Below, piece by piece: positions 12,070 to 23,963 of a stretch of 64,000 nucleotides of DNA. The notes below the pieces were generated by a model. It saw only the letters and a list, made by a program, of their open reading frames with translations. It made no database searches and was not told the origin of the DNA. Location: contig OU342807.1 of NCBI GenBank assembly GCA_910591455.2, positions 20,328,986 to 20,392,985 on the forward strand, given 5' to 3'. The position numbers and the translations under genes are program-made. This DNA is from Pholis gunnellus (Eukaryota; Chordata; Actinopteri; Perciformes; Pholidae). Within the stretch, counting starts at the first letter, position 1. Each line of letters begins with the position of its first letter.

Positions 12070-13968
12070 GACACTGCAGAGACATGTTCATTTGCAGTTG
12101 CCGGTTCATTAGCATAGCCATGCACACAAGTGCTGTAAGTGACATCCACAAGGTCAGCAGAGGACCAGGGGGGTTTGTCACAGCCGTCACATCGGCTGGA
12201 AAGATGACGGCACTACCTACTGTTACAACCTTTTCTCCAGCGCGGTGGCAGGGAGTAAAAAAAGAAAACGAGGGGAAAAACTGAAAAAAAAACAAGAAGC
12301 TGACAGTTCATTCGGCCAAAGTTGCAAATGGCAAAAGCCAGAATAAATTGGCTTATCAGACATAGGCCATCTGTCAGGTGCTTAATAATTAAAATAGCTT
12401 CACAAGATGTGTGCCGGAAAAGTTATTTAAAAGACAAAGTCTTGGCAGAGTCTTTTCTCACTGTAACGAGCCAGCAGACAGGGGCAGTGGCTTGGCTGTT
12501 CAACTCTGCCCTCTGTGGTTTGTTTGGATTGCAGAAAACTCTATAAAAGTTAGCTTGTGTCCATGCCTGTGTTTGGGGATTCAATTATGGACTGACATAC
12601 TGTAGTGCCTGGTGGAAAAGGAGTTTGTGTTCAAAGAGTTTCGTGAGGAGAGAATAGGAAGAAGGAAAGATTCTCATATTTATATTTAATATCGACCGTG
12701 ATTAAGTGCTACCCCAGAGATAACCAGGGATCTAATCTGACAAATCAAAAATGTGTACAAAATACAATAGGCCAACTCACTCCTCTTTCTACTTACAAAA
12801 GTCACGCTCAGGTCTGACTGAAGGAGAATTACTTTGTTTCAGGAAATACTGTGTTGCCAACAGTGGCATATGGTCAGAAATGAAATCTTGTTGTCAACAA
12901 TAAATCATGAAAGTAATAAGTCCTAGCCAGACAATAATAGAGTTGTCCAGTACATTTTGTTATAATATAACACATTTCTGCAGTGATCAGTTGGATCACA
13001 TATCAAGCAATCAGCACAGAGGGTTGATAATTGACCTTTTCTCACTGGTGTAAACTAAAGCAAGAGACTGAATTTCCTCAAACATTTGCAGCACAAAGTT
13101 GGCTCAATAACTGCATAACAGCAACTACCGAGCTTCAGAGCTGCTTAAGTGAACTGGCAACATGTTGGAAACACTGCAAGATAAACCCTTTCCAGTTTCT
13201 GATCGACTGTTGTTTGCTCGGTAATAGCTTGTTTTTCCTCGCCTGTTTCAAGGCAGGTAAAACTTTTCACACCTGCGATGAATAACAAACACAAGTAGAG
13301 AGAACTGTAAGTCTCTGGCGATACAGAAGGAGAGGGAGAGGAGCAGGCTGACCTATCTGTAACTTGTATCATTCTATTTCTGGGGTTCTGCCGATGGTTC
13401 AGCTTCAGGCCTCGCTGGTACATGCAAGGTCAAGTTTAGACTTCAGACCCTCTCGGGCTTTTGTCTCAAGCGGTTTTTTGTGCGCACTGACAGGCAGGAC
13501 AGTTATAGCACATGGCCTTGTTCGACAGGATACAGGATACGAAAACAAAGATTTTAGTTTGCTCTGAACATATTGGTGTCAGCCTAATAATAAAATGGTG
13601 AGATAATGTCAAGATTTATGGATCACCAAAGTCAAAACTGTGTAAAATCCCAGAAAGTGTATCTTTATTAACTTTATCTAAAATCACAGACAGCCAAATA
13701 AAACCTCAAACATGCTCTCCCAGTGCGGTGGCTTTAACACTTGATGCTGATATGGACGTGTGGCGCAGATGTTGAGGTTTTGTAGCTTGCTGGCAGGCGC
13801 TGGTGAGGACAAACTCTCGTCCAGCAGCAACTGTGACACCGAGTCGATTCGGGGTCAAGAGCAGCTCCAACTCTCCCATGCGTTGGTCATTAGTAATACT
13901 TAGCATGGTTGGAGCAAGACGAGCTACCAAATACTTGCTGTAAACAAACCTCGGAGGGACTGATGGAA

Positions 13969-14014
13969 TGTGTGTGTGTGTGTGTGCGTGTGTGTGTGTA
14001 GGCGTGTGCGCGTG
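13969..14014 (+). repeat. (TG)n microsatellite, interrupted
   Basis: A TG tract with CG and AG interruptions. A second TG cluster follows at 14116-14178. Confidence 0.9.
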
Positions 14015-14115
14015 TATATTTCGGGTACTAAATTGTGTGTGACTTCAGTGCACTGCAAACTTCTGCGTGTTTGTTTGTGTGTATATGCATAAATTGTTCA
14101 ATACGTTTTTGTTGC

Positions 14116-14178
14116 TGTGTGTGAGTGTGAGTGTGTGTGTGAGTGTGTGTGTGATTGTGTGTGTGTGTGTGTGTGTGT
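14116..14178 (+). repeat. (TG)n microsatellite, interrupted
   Basis: TG units with GA and AT interruptions, ending in a pure stretch of about 24 bp. Confidence 0.9.
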
Positions 14179-15368
14179 TTAATACTGGTTCCCATCATAC
14201 TGCACAAACAGGGACATGACCGTTTAGTCTTGAGAGGCCCAGTGCATTCTGGGTGCCTCCCGTACACAGTTATTAATCTGTGATGGAGAGATTTCTATTT
14301 TCCCTAAACCTGGTGGGGATTTCTTGACACACAGTCATTTGGAATTTGTTGCTTTCAATTGTTCATTACAGGTAGAATTACAGAGCAATAATAGCTGTAG
14401 TGAACGAGTCCTTGCCGTCAAGAAAACATCCGTGGGAGAACAATGCTTCTCTGTGCTGTGCCTGGTTATTCAAATTGCAACAAAACTGTCAAACAGAGCT
14501 TTATGTGTCGAGCATCCTCAGAATAATCACCTATAGTAGTGATGTGTAAACAGATCCGCTGAGGTGCAGGATGTGGTTGCAATGCCTGAGAAACTGTACT
14601 TCTGGCTGATATCTCCTGAATGTGAGTGTGAAACGGCCGCTCTAGAAATATTTCCTCTCATTCTGGTCTGAAACTGGCAAATGATCCTGCCACAGACTCT
14701 CAGGCACATGTTGATGGTCACTTCACACAGTTCATCCAGTTTTACGCAGCACAAAGGTCGCAGCATTAATACATTTGTATTCAGTCCATATCTTCGGAGC
14801 TTTACATTATTCATGTATGTGCAGTACATACACCACAGGGCCAAGTTTTTACTATACCACAAGCTTCAGTCTTTAGTCTTGGGTTGTGTAGTATCAGAAT
14901 AGACTTAGCTGACGCGGTATACTGAAGCATGAAGCTTCTGAAAAAGGGAAAGTTTCAGACCTTATCTTTATTATAAAAAGCCAGAGTGTCTCCATTGAGG
15001 TTTCTACTGCATATCTCTGTCTACAGTGTGCAAATGAAAGGTGGATGATGAAAACTGCATGCACCGGCGATGACAAACTTGCCCTATTGGCAGCGAAGAA
15101 CGAGGCACAGCATCTGTTTGCTTGCATCTCGCCACGTAAATTAGAAGCTCTGTGCTAGTATTTGTGTGTAAGTGAGTGGAAGGTGGGGAGCGGCAAACCT
15201 ACGCCCTTCAAGCTTGTACCACTGTACATCTTTTAATTTGACATACTTATACTTTCTTACAGTCTCCTCTTCTTCTGTTTTGTCTGGGTATTTCTTTCCA
15301 GCCGGAACAAAAACTGTTTCGGTGCTTAACAAGACTTTTCACCAGCAAGTGATTCAGCAGCTCCCAGT

Positions 15369-15369
<1 letters not shown>

Positions 15370-15407
<38 letters not shown>
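15370..15407 (+). repeat. (CA)n microsatellite
   Basis: A pure CA tract of 38 bp. Confidence 0.95.
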
Positions 15408-15412
<5 letters not shown>

Positions 15413-18374
15413 TAAGCACTTACACCCTTCTGCAACGTCTCCCCCAGCAAAGCCTCGACCGAACCTCATTTCAGACATGCATGTCACAGACCATTAGCAA
15501 GAGAGACTCAAGATCTGTTAGTGTTCATTAGGATCCCAGAGCATATAAATACCATCAGCCGGCAGCCCAGGGGACTCTCCGTCAACTATAAGTCAATAAT
15601 GATAATCACTGGGAACAATGACATATTTCCAAAGAAAAGATGTGATGAGACATCAAGTATTTCTTTAAAGGCTCCATTTTCCCTGTAACTTAAAGCTGCA
15701 ATGTGTAGACTGGAGTGAACCAATTGCTATTACACATACTGGGAAATATGGAAGAAACATGGTTTTGGTTTTTTTGAGGAGTTGGTTTGGGCTTTTATGA
15801 TGTTAATTATTGATACTGATTTGTCGTCTTACGGCTGAGCAAGGGAGTCAAGCCATTTATTGTACATCCATGCACTGGTGAGAATCTGGCTAAATGTCAA
15901 CAGCTCATACGGTATTTGAGTGAGCTGCCCACAATGGTGCAAACAATAATAATAATGTGCCTGCTATCGTACAAAACACAGTATTTAAAGGTGACTCTCG
16001 TCAACTAAACCTAAGTGAATTAAGCTGCTGACATGGATCGTGTCTGCGCAGCAATGAAGATCAAGGCACTGTTGTGCAGGCAACGTAATAAGAAATCAAT
16101 CACCGCTATCGTTCAGCCATCTAGGGAAGCTTCTGAACAAAGGCTGTTTTTCAGCAACACAGTCGCATTCAACCTGCTCCATAACGACAGCCACCAGCAC
16201 GGGCTTTACTCCGATTGCCAAACCTCAAAAGTTTGATCTATTTTTATTTGAAATAAAACGGCAGGGGGATTCTGTTGTGTAGCTGTGTCACAAGAGCAAT
16301 AACCTTAATTTGTTTCAGTGTGAATCTTTAGGGGGAGACAGTTCAAGAAACCTGTAATGATTCTATAATCACTTCCCAGACAAATTATTAACCGTTTATG
16401 TTTGTTTGTCACAGAGCATGGGAACTCAATACAACATGTGTTCTTGTCCGTCTGTGGCTGCATTTTAAACTTTTTAAAAGCAGTCTGTATTGTAACTTTT
16501 ACATATTATCTACACACATCATCAAGTGGGGGTATAAAGTAGGTTTTAGAGAATTCCCCTTTACGCCCACACACTTTATTAGCCTGTGTCCCCTCAGGAG
16601 ACTTAATTCCTACGGGGGTCTGAGATGAGAACGTTTTTGATCCCTGTCATATCACATATAGAGACTTACTGCAAGGCGGAAGCCACAAATGTCCGACTGT
16701 GATGCATGGCCAGCATTTTGAGGGACTGTACATCAGCAACTTCCTTCAAATGTTTATTACCAACAGGGCCTTTGTCTCAGCACAGACGAAAAGGCCCACT
16801 CTGGGAAAAATGGTTCTCATATATCAGTGATCTCCATATTGTAGCCTAAAGTACTTTTTGTTAATAAAAAGAAGAAAAAACAAAATCATCATCCAACAGA
16901 TGTATTTTCAGTGCATCTACAGTTTTCGTCAGGAAGGGTACATTACAGTCAATTGGCCTTTTGACATGTATGCAGTGCTTCATGTTGTCCCAACTGCTTT
17001 CTTATCAGACATCTCCTTTCCATTTCCCACTTCGTCTCTTTCCTAAACCCTCCCCCTCTTGTTTGGTCTCCAGTCTGTCACCACTGTAGATTGTAATGAC
17101 AGTAATGGGTCACATTTTTGAACTTGAAGGATTTTCTCCTCCTCCCTTGATTTATCATCTCATCTCGTTGAGCAACTGGTGTTCATCAGAATGACAAGCT
17201 TTACACACTAAAAGAATACAGCTTGGTGACCGAGACAGGCTATGCGAGTAGAGGACATTTGTTTATTCCCCGCTGAAGGACGCGAGTAGCTGTTGTGTGT
17301 GTCACCTCTCATGTGCCCGCTCTGCAGGCTGCAGCTCGAGCTACCAGGCAAAAAAAGATAAGCCTATCTGGCACTTCTCACTGTGCGACTTTATATCTTG
17401 TGTGTTTGTGTCTACAATGATCTCATTTGGCTGAAACAGTGCACCCTGACAGGGCTCTGCACGACATGTCACCACTCACACACCAAAATAAAATCAGCGC
17501 TCTAAGCAGATTTATGTAGCATCGGGTTTCTGTGTGACCACGTTTCCTTGGAAGCGGCGCTTTGTGCCAAGTCCTCCATAGGGGCGTGTGCTGAAAGCAT
17601 GTGCAGGGGTTCGACCCAGTAAGGGGTGGGAGGTATGACTTGTGGAGACACTTATACAAAGGTCATTACGTCACACAGGCAAGCAAACATTGAATACTAC
17701 CACTCTGTAAGAGTGTAACGTCTGACATTTCAAGATCTACATTTATATATCGAATACATTTTTATTATTTATATAAAAAACATCTCATTTCCACATTTTT
17801 ACCGTCTGCAGCATAGTGTGCAAAACATTGTCTGCACAGGTATTGCTTCATTTTAGGGGGTACAACTAAAATATATATATATATTTATAGAAAGAAAGGG
17901 GTGAAAAGAGATAAAGATATCTGACAAGGTTTCCTTTAGACTTCTTTGCACTAGGGGTGTGGCCGCATGGTGCAACCATGACACGGTGTTGTAGACAGCT
18001 TCTGGGCCAGAACAGGCCTGTTCCATAGAAATGGCCAACACCTTTGCTAGAAGGAAATAGACTAAAGATACAGATGTAAGGCTCCATTGCCTTTGACAAC
18101 CCAAGATGCCTGTGGCGGACATGATGTAATTTAGCTCCACTCTAGTTTAATCTTGTTTTCAATTCCCATGAAGAGCCCTTGTAATGAGACAGTGTGCGTC
18201 CTAGGCCTTGTCCTCAGAACACCTACTTCTCCCAGACCTGCTGGAGTCTGCCAAAAACCATCTCCTCCTCTGTGATTTGCCCTTTTAAATATTATTATGA
18301 CTGCTGCCTACGGCATTACTCACTAGTGATGCAAATTAGATTTCTGTTGGATCAACTGGAGGCCTGCTTATACC

Positions 18375-18714
18375 TAGAGATGTTCAGAAACCATTTTGTC
18401 CTTCCTGATACCGCTTCCATATACCTGAATCTGGATATAGGCCAGTACAGAGTACCGATATGATAAGGATGACGATGGAAGTAGCTAACAAGTGAGTAAT
18501 CTCGCTTCTTTCTCATCTCTGCTGAGAGTTGCACATGTGCGGTGCCAGTCGAGCGGGATGTACAGATCGGGTAGCGAGTGACACGTGTTGCTGTTGTTCC
18601 TGAGCAGCGTAAGTGATGACATCGGATCTGTGCATAGACTCGCAAACCTGATCCGTCATTTTAGGCTGTATGGGAGGCATTTCCGATACTGGTATTGTTA
18701 TCAGAACAACTCTA
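18375..18714. mobile_element. hAT-type miniature element with 8-bp TSD
   Basis: The 340-bp element starts TAGAGATGTTCAGAAACCATT and its other end in reverse is TAGAGTTGTTCTGATAAC. It is flanked by perfect CTTATACC duplications at 18367-18374 and 18715-18722. Degenerate GATACCG and CCGATACTGGTAT motifs sit inside both ends. It has no transposase coding. An 8-bp duplication and the TAGAG-type ends fit the hAT superfamily. Confidence 0.85.
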
Positions 18715-18978
18715 CTTATACCTTCTGACTGCCTCCTTTCAGCTGAGGGATTAAGGCTGTCTTTCTGATACCATTTTACTGTTGGATATTTGGAAGAAGC
18801 AGGGTATTTATTTGGGGTTTGTTTGTTTGAGCTCTGCCAGGCTGCCATGTCAGCCTCAGGTAAGTTTCCAAGCAGAGGAGACGAGGAGAAAGGGCAGTGT
18901 ACCGCTTTAACTCAGTTACTCTGTCACAGATATCAGTGCACTGAGCAGCCCTGAGTGATTGTCTGAATATACATGTAC

Positions 18979-18980
<2 letters not shown>

Positions 18981-19031
<51 letters not shown>

Positions 19032-19039
19032 TGTGTGTG
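18981..19039 (+). repeat. (GT)n microsatellite
   Basis: A pure GT tract of 50 bp, then CTGTGTGTG. Confidence 0.95.
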
Positions 19040-21491
19040 ATCTAAGGGGAAATCAGTGCAGAAAGACCTGCAGATTGCCCCGGGTCATATGTGCTGCACT
19101 GGTTAAGTGGACATCAATGATGCAGCAGTCACACACCCACACAAAAGCAAGCACATCAAACCTCTTAGTTTCATCTGCTGAGCACCTGTAGGGTAACGGG
19201 GAGGCTCTTGCATTATTGATGGTCTTGTCCTGTGAAGCACTGAACTTGCTCGACCTGCAGGTAACTTTACACCAAGTCAAGTGAAAACAATTTGTTAAAG
19301 TAAGTGCCTTAATCAGACTAAGTGACACTCGCATGGCGTGTGCTTACAGGGGATACCGTTACAGAGTCCTACAAATGATCACTTTGAGGCCAGATTTTGA
19401 TTACTGGGGTTACATGGTTCAACGTAATTTCACGTGCAATTTTCGTTTTCACAGATGATGTTGTAAAAGTCGAAAGAAAGAAAGCAAAAAAGAGCCATAT
19501 TACATTCTCAACACTTTTAGTAAGAAACAATCGAGCATTTTCTGCAATGACGTTTTGTACCCAACTACTGTGTGTCATTTGGTTTTCTTTGAAAAAACAG
19601 CGTTGTGGAGCCCGGAGGCATACATTTGACATGTGTTTTCATCCAAAGACAGAGCAGATGACTAGTTTTATTAAAATAATTCTGCAATTTCAACAAGAAT
19701 GTAATATTAGTAATGAGATGAGTTTGAGCAGCAAGCCTGTGAGCAGACAGACATCCGCTCCAGTGCCTGTGAAACTGGGAGATGAACCAAGTGTTAGTTC
19801 TCTCCTCAAACATGCCACCCTCAAACTGAGTCTCTAATCCCACCAGTGACTGCGCTCTGTGGCAAACTACCAGACCGACTATACAGAATTTGCACATGCG
19901 AGTGTGTGCATATAATGCAGCCTACCCTGCCCTTGAAACAACACCCTGAGGAACAAAATATCCACGGTTATCTGGTCCCGTCAAACCAAGGCTAGCCGCT
20001 CGCGGCGAGCTCTCTATTGAAAAGATCTTGGGGCTCTCGTTGGCATCTTTGTGCACACTTTGTTTCTTCTGGTAGCAGAGTTATAAAACACAGAAATGAG
20101 TCATAAAATGCAGGTAGCCTAGATACTGCAGATCTTCAGGATATTTGCTGGCCATGGGAGTTATTGCCTTCCTGGATCGCACGCCCGGGAGGCAGCAAGC
20201 CATGTAAAATGTGTGGTTGCCCCTAGCAACAGGGCTGAGTGCACAGAAATGTATATCAAAAAGGGAGCATCACATATTCTAATACAGAAAGAGATAACAT
20301 ACATGTATTTTTTTTAAAAAGATATTTGGTTTGTGGCTGCCATGTGGTCACATGGATTGTTTTAGTGCCATAAAACCACCCAGCGTGCCTGCATGAACAA
20401 AAGGCTGAGAATAATTTAACACTCTGGCTCTCTGAGTGAAGTCTGCTCTAGTCGGATTGGATTTCTACACATTGGTTCTCCTCTACTACTAAATAATATG
20501 TACTATAACACATTATCCTTATATCCAAGTGTAGCAATGACAATCCTATAGTTTAAAGTCTAAAAAGTCCTTTTGTGGCGCGTTTCTTTTGCACTTCGCC
20601 TCGATGCTTTTGATGTTTTATGCAACACGCTCGGCCTTGTTGCTGAAATGTGCTGCATAAATAAACTTCCTTTGTCCTGCTTTGAAAAAGATCTGTTTGA
20701 CTTCAGGAAGTACAATAGTGGTGAGTTATGAATGGTCTGAAAGGAAACTGATATTTGACACAACAACATTAACAAAGGAAACGATCTCAATTGGAAAAAC
20801 TGTATCAAGCAGCAATGAATGAGAAGCTTCTTGTACATTAATTAACAAAGACGCACTTTGTGCGTTCTGTGCAACGCATTACTTGGGAAACTGGGGTCAC
20901 TGCAAAGCACAGATGTCAAAGGTCACGAAAGAGCTTCACTAATCCGAACCCCAGTACCTGCTCGGATCGAGAATCCCCCGACTCAGACTATTTTCTGCTG
21001 TTACGGCTTCTGTGTCATCCGTGGCGTGCTCTATTTAAAGAGGCTGGGTTGATGATCTTGAATGACATACTGACATATCTCCAGTTACAGAGGCCAGGCT
21101 GTGCTGCTGCAACACCGAGAGGCTGCGCATACCTGGCAGGCAAACCGGCATGTAAATAGAGTTTCACGCTTAGCAAGCAGGTAAGCAGTGGCTGGTGGCA
21201 CATAGCAGAGGACAGGACTAAACTGGGTCGCAGCCAGAACGCAGCGCAGCGCAGCGACGATCCAGGTGTAAACCAGCTAGCTCTACTGAATCACGAGCAC
21301 TCATGGTTATGACGCCTGTTTTGTCGGTCAAATGCATATTGCACCCGCGAGTGCTATAGCTCATTTCATTCTGAAGATTAGGACTGTTCAAGTCAATATA
21401 ATCTCGCAAGCAAGCGAACGTATCTGAGAGCATGTAAAGAGAAACACATGGGCGTCACCACAGTGTGGCATCATAACTGACATTCAAAGCT

Positions 21492-21589
21492 ATTGGACGA
21501 GGGAAACTCTCATTGGTCCGTTTTTTATTGGTATAAAGAGCTTATTGGTAGGAGAAGAAACAAGCATCCCAGCTTAATGTCTCCATTGG
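21492..21589 (-). promoter_or_regulatory. Cluster of five CCAAT boxes
   Basis: ATTGG (CCAAT on the minus strand) starts at 21492, 21512, 21527, 21544 and 21585. NF-Y binds CCAAT and is often found in clustered sites in promoters. A CpG-richer stretch with tandem CGCAG units (about 21238-21265) lies downstream in the minus direction. Function is inferred from motif density only. Confidence 0.35.
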
Positions 21590-22480
21590 CTCGGCTCGGC
21601 TTGGTGTAAAAAACAAATAGCCTCTTTTTGGGTACCTTAAAAGTAATAACTCAATGTCAAAATGCGTGCCCGCTATGCAAAATGGGTTGCCAGGTTTGTG
21701 CAAGCAATCAGCTATTACTGTGTGTATCTCTCGGTCTGGCAAAGACCGATGGAGATGTGTTGCCTTTGGCCCCAATTCCTACATTTCCCATCTGTCTCTG
21801 GGCCAGAGCAGATCGTCGTTAATGGCACTACTACAATATACTATGAACTCAGTTCTGCCGGGTGAATTACACACACTGACAGTATGTCATGATGTCGAAA
21901 CATGTTTTTTAGAGACGTCCAGTTTGGAGGAAAGAATATCGACTTTGATTATATTATTGCAGGTAGAGAATAATCTAAAGTTTAGTTATTCTCAAGCGGT
22001 TGGGAATGGTGACTCACTAAGTGGAATATTTAAATAACAGTGACTTGACTGCAACATTAACATTAAATCAGCCACCTGCTGCTGCTGATTCAATCATGAC
22101 TCGACTGAATTCGACATTTTAGTGGCCTTCTTTGAATTGATACAACCAGATGAAAAGACTAAAGCTCTTCTTTTGAGATCTATTGAAACAAAGATGCTGA
22201 GCTTCTATTATCAATGTAATGCTTTTATTTTATTTTGTGAGTCAATATGCTTTGATCAATATTTAGCTTGACATCAACATCACAATAAAGAGATTTGGTT
22301 TTTTTTGTGTAAACCACAGTACACTACAAAGAGAGCAAGAGTGGTCAGAAAAGAGGCCTTCCTGGTTGACACCACTGCATATATTGGTGACACTGCGCAT
22401 GCACTTCAGTGTAATGACAGGAAAGGCACCTCCTCGCCGACACACACGTGACAGGCAACAGCTGGGCTTTGGTTACTTAC

Positions 22481-22563
22481 GTCTGTGTCGGGCCCCTTAT
22501 CTGCCCCTGGGCAGCAGAATGTGACTAATTCATGGCACCTCTTGTGGACCACAAAACAGCAAA
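22481..22563 (-). CDS. prkca: PKC alpha exon 3 (end of C1A domain)
   Basis: This internal exon of 83 nt supplies the last two bases of a Val codon and 27 codons, starting CCFVVHKRC and ending ADKGPDTD. It equals residues 69-96 of mammalian PKC alpha and holds the C-terminal half of the first C1 zinc finger. The visible zinc ligands are the Cys after the split Val, the His of VVH, the Cys of KRC and the second Cys of FCCPG. The GPDTD linker identifies alpha; as I recall, beta has GPASD. The acceptor is CTCCTTGCAG and the donor is GTAAGT. Phase is 1 in and 0 out, so it joins exon 4 in frame. Differences from human are Phe81 to Leu and Ser85 to Cys, the latter next to a zinc ligand. Which fish paralogue (a or b) cannot be decided from 65 residues. 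Confidence 0.97.
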
Positions 22564-22593
22564 CTGCAAGGAGACAAAAGACAAGAGGAGGCC

Positions 22594-22628
22594 GTTAGCA
22601 GAGAGAAAGAGAGAGAGAGAGAGAGAGA
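22594..22628 (-). other. Branch point and TC tract of exon 3 acceptor
   Basis: On the transcribed strand the intron reads (TC)n with small interruptions, then TGCTAAC at 22600-22594, then a pyrimidine-rich stretch and CAG. The likely branch adenosine is about 32 nt upstream of the exon, within the usual 18-40 nt range. The TC microsatellite (GA on the plus strand, 22601-22628) ends directly against the branch motif. Its role as a branch point is inferred from consensus and spacing. Confidence 0.65.
22601..22628 (+). repeat. (GA)n microsatellite next to exon 3 branch point
   Basis: A GA tract with one AA interruption. On the prkca strand it is (TC)n and lies just upstream of the TGCTAAC branch motif. 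Confidence 0.9.
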
Positions 22629-22918
22629 TGGGCAGAGGGAGTCAGAGAAAAAGAAATATACAGACAGATGGAGACAGACAAGCAACAAAAAGGAGAGAAT
22701 GTTAGAATACAGTGTATCATTGTTGATTGATATGTAAACAGACAGCAAAAAGAGAAAGAGATCTGATAATACTGAGAGGGATTGAAAAACCACTGATGTC
22801 TGGGCCAGGCTCTTTACCATGTGTCCAGATGGCCAATCCTGCCCGCAGGCCCACTGCTCTTATTGCACAGAACAGTGCCACCTCCTCCCTGATACGACAG
22901 GAGCTAAGGCAGACAGCG

Positions 22919-22938
22919 CTCACACACACACACACACA
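22919..22938 (+). repeat. (CA)n followed by T-run
   Basis: A short CA tract ending in a T-run. Confidence 0.85.
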
Positions 22939-23213
22939 TTTTTTTTTCCATGCACAAGACGCACATTCAACCGGAGACACAAATGCATCCTCAAACTGAG
23001 ACAACTGCTGGACATGTATCCACGTAGAACACATCCAGTCTTGCACACTTGAATACATCTGCACCTACTCGGTGTCATAGCAATGTGTCATTATCATGCC
23101 GGGTCACTGGGTGCACTGTAGTCTGCAGCCAAGCAAGCAGCAGACTTAAAGAGGGGGAAGGCGCCTGTTACTGGATCTAAAAAAACGTCTGACACCATGA
23201 CGAGACATGTGGA

Positions 23214-23231
23214 GGGGGGGGGGGGGGGGGG
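23214..23231 (+). repeat. Poly(G), 18 nt
   Basis: Eighteen consecutive G residues. Length is prone to sequencing error. Confidence 0.85.
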
Positions 23232-23675
23232 TCTAATTGTGGAAGCTGGCCGGTATACATAACAAAAACTGTATATTACTGCTTTATCTCTGCATTTCCA
23301 TTCAATTTTTTCAGCAAAGATTTGTCTAAAGGACAAGAGCGCCCCTCCCTTTCTCCCCAGGACTTAATGCTTTCAAGGCCGACGCCTGCGGTATGAGATG
23401 AAAGCACTCCATTAGTGGTCTGTGTTGCGTCAGTGATGTGATGTATTTTCAGAGACCTTGCTTGAGTTTTTCACTTTTATACACTTTCACGTCTTGTTTC
23501 AGCAGCGGAGCAAAGTGATGCGCAGCGTCACTCCTGTTCATGCATCCACCTACGGATCACCTCTCATCTTTCCACTGCATCAGCTCTTAAACAGCTCCAC
23601 CCAAACACAAATTTCATCAACAGAGAATCCCCAAAAAGTCCCATGAACCCCCCAAATTAACAAACTAGTACGGCC

Positions 23676-23963
23676 TCGCAGTTTTATTCCTCCAACCCTT
23701 CGTCAACCAGTCAAGTTTACATCCATTTATGTACAAAATGTCTTCACGGCATCGTTTTATCCTATCAGACATTTGTGTGAAATTGTCATAATTAGCATAT
23801 GAATTCTTGAGTTATGGCCAAAAACATGTTTTGTGAAGTCACAGTAACATTTGACCGCTAAACTCTGTGGCTGTTTGTGCCAAAGAAATTCCCTCCCCTC
23901 CCCATCACGTTCATGAGAATGCTATGTACGTACAGACGGACAACCCCAAAACATAAAGCCTCA
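23676..23963 (+). repeat. Fish interspersed repeat, copy 1
   Basis: Landmarks in order are TCCTCCAACCC, CAACCAGTCAAGTTTACATC, TTTTATCCTATCAGACATTTGTG, GAGTTATGGCCAAAAACATG, GAAGTCACAGTAACATTTGACC, TTTGTGCCAAAGAAATTCCC and ACAGACGGACAACCCCAAAA. This is a familiar non-coding repeat in perch-like fish. A second copy lies at 43528-43765. Confidence 0.75.

Larger units (their letters stand above)
476..22480 (-). other. prkca: prkca intron 3 (22,005 bp)
   Basis: Bounded by the exon 3 donor and the exon 4 acceptor, this phase-0 intron separates the two C1 domains. By eye it contains a possible degenerate repeat near 1310-1480, an inverted pair of one repeat (4160-4257 and 7993-8096), a repeat with the TGGTGGCGCTAGA motif at 5881-6052, one hAT end at 7589-7680, a palindromic element at 8711-9092, a bounded hAT element at 18375-18714, and GA, CA and GT microsatellites at about 9.4, 12.0, 14.0-14.2, 15.4 and 19.0 kb. 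A CpG-richer patch near 21.2-21.45 kb adjoins an ATTGG cluster. The remaining stretches (for example 476-1300, 9475-12020 and 15408-18366) show no gene and no repeat I can name. Confidence 0.9.

Noticed and set aside
15544..15551. TATAAATA box on the plus strand
   Set aside because: A lone TATA-like motif in AT-rich intron with no downstream gene on that strand.
15690..15980. Possible miniature element starting TAAAGCTGCAATGTGTAG
   Set aside because: The start recalls a fish element, but no matching inverted end or target duplication was found.
19397..19837. 146-codon open frame on the plus strand
   Set aside because: Composition looks like translated intron, with no domain and no neighbouring splice or polyadenylation signals. 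The opposite strand is equally open.
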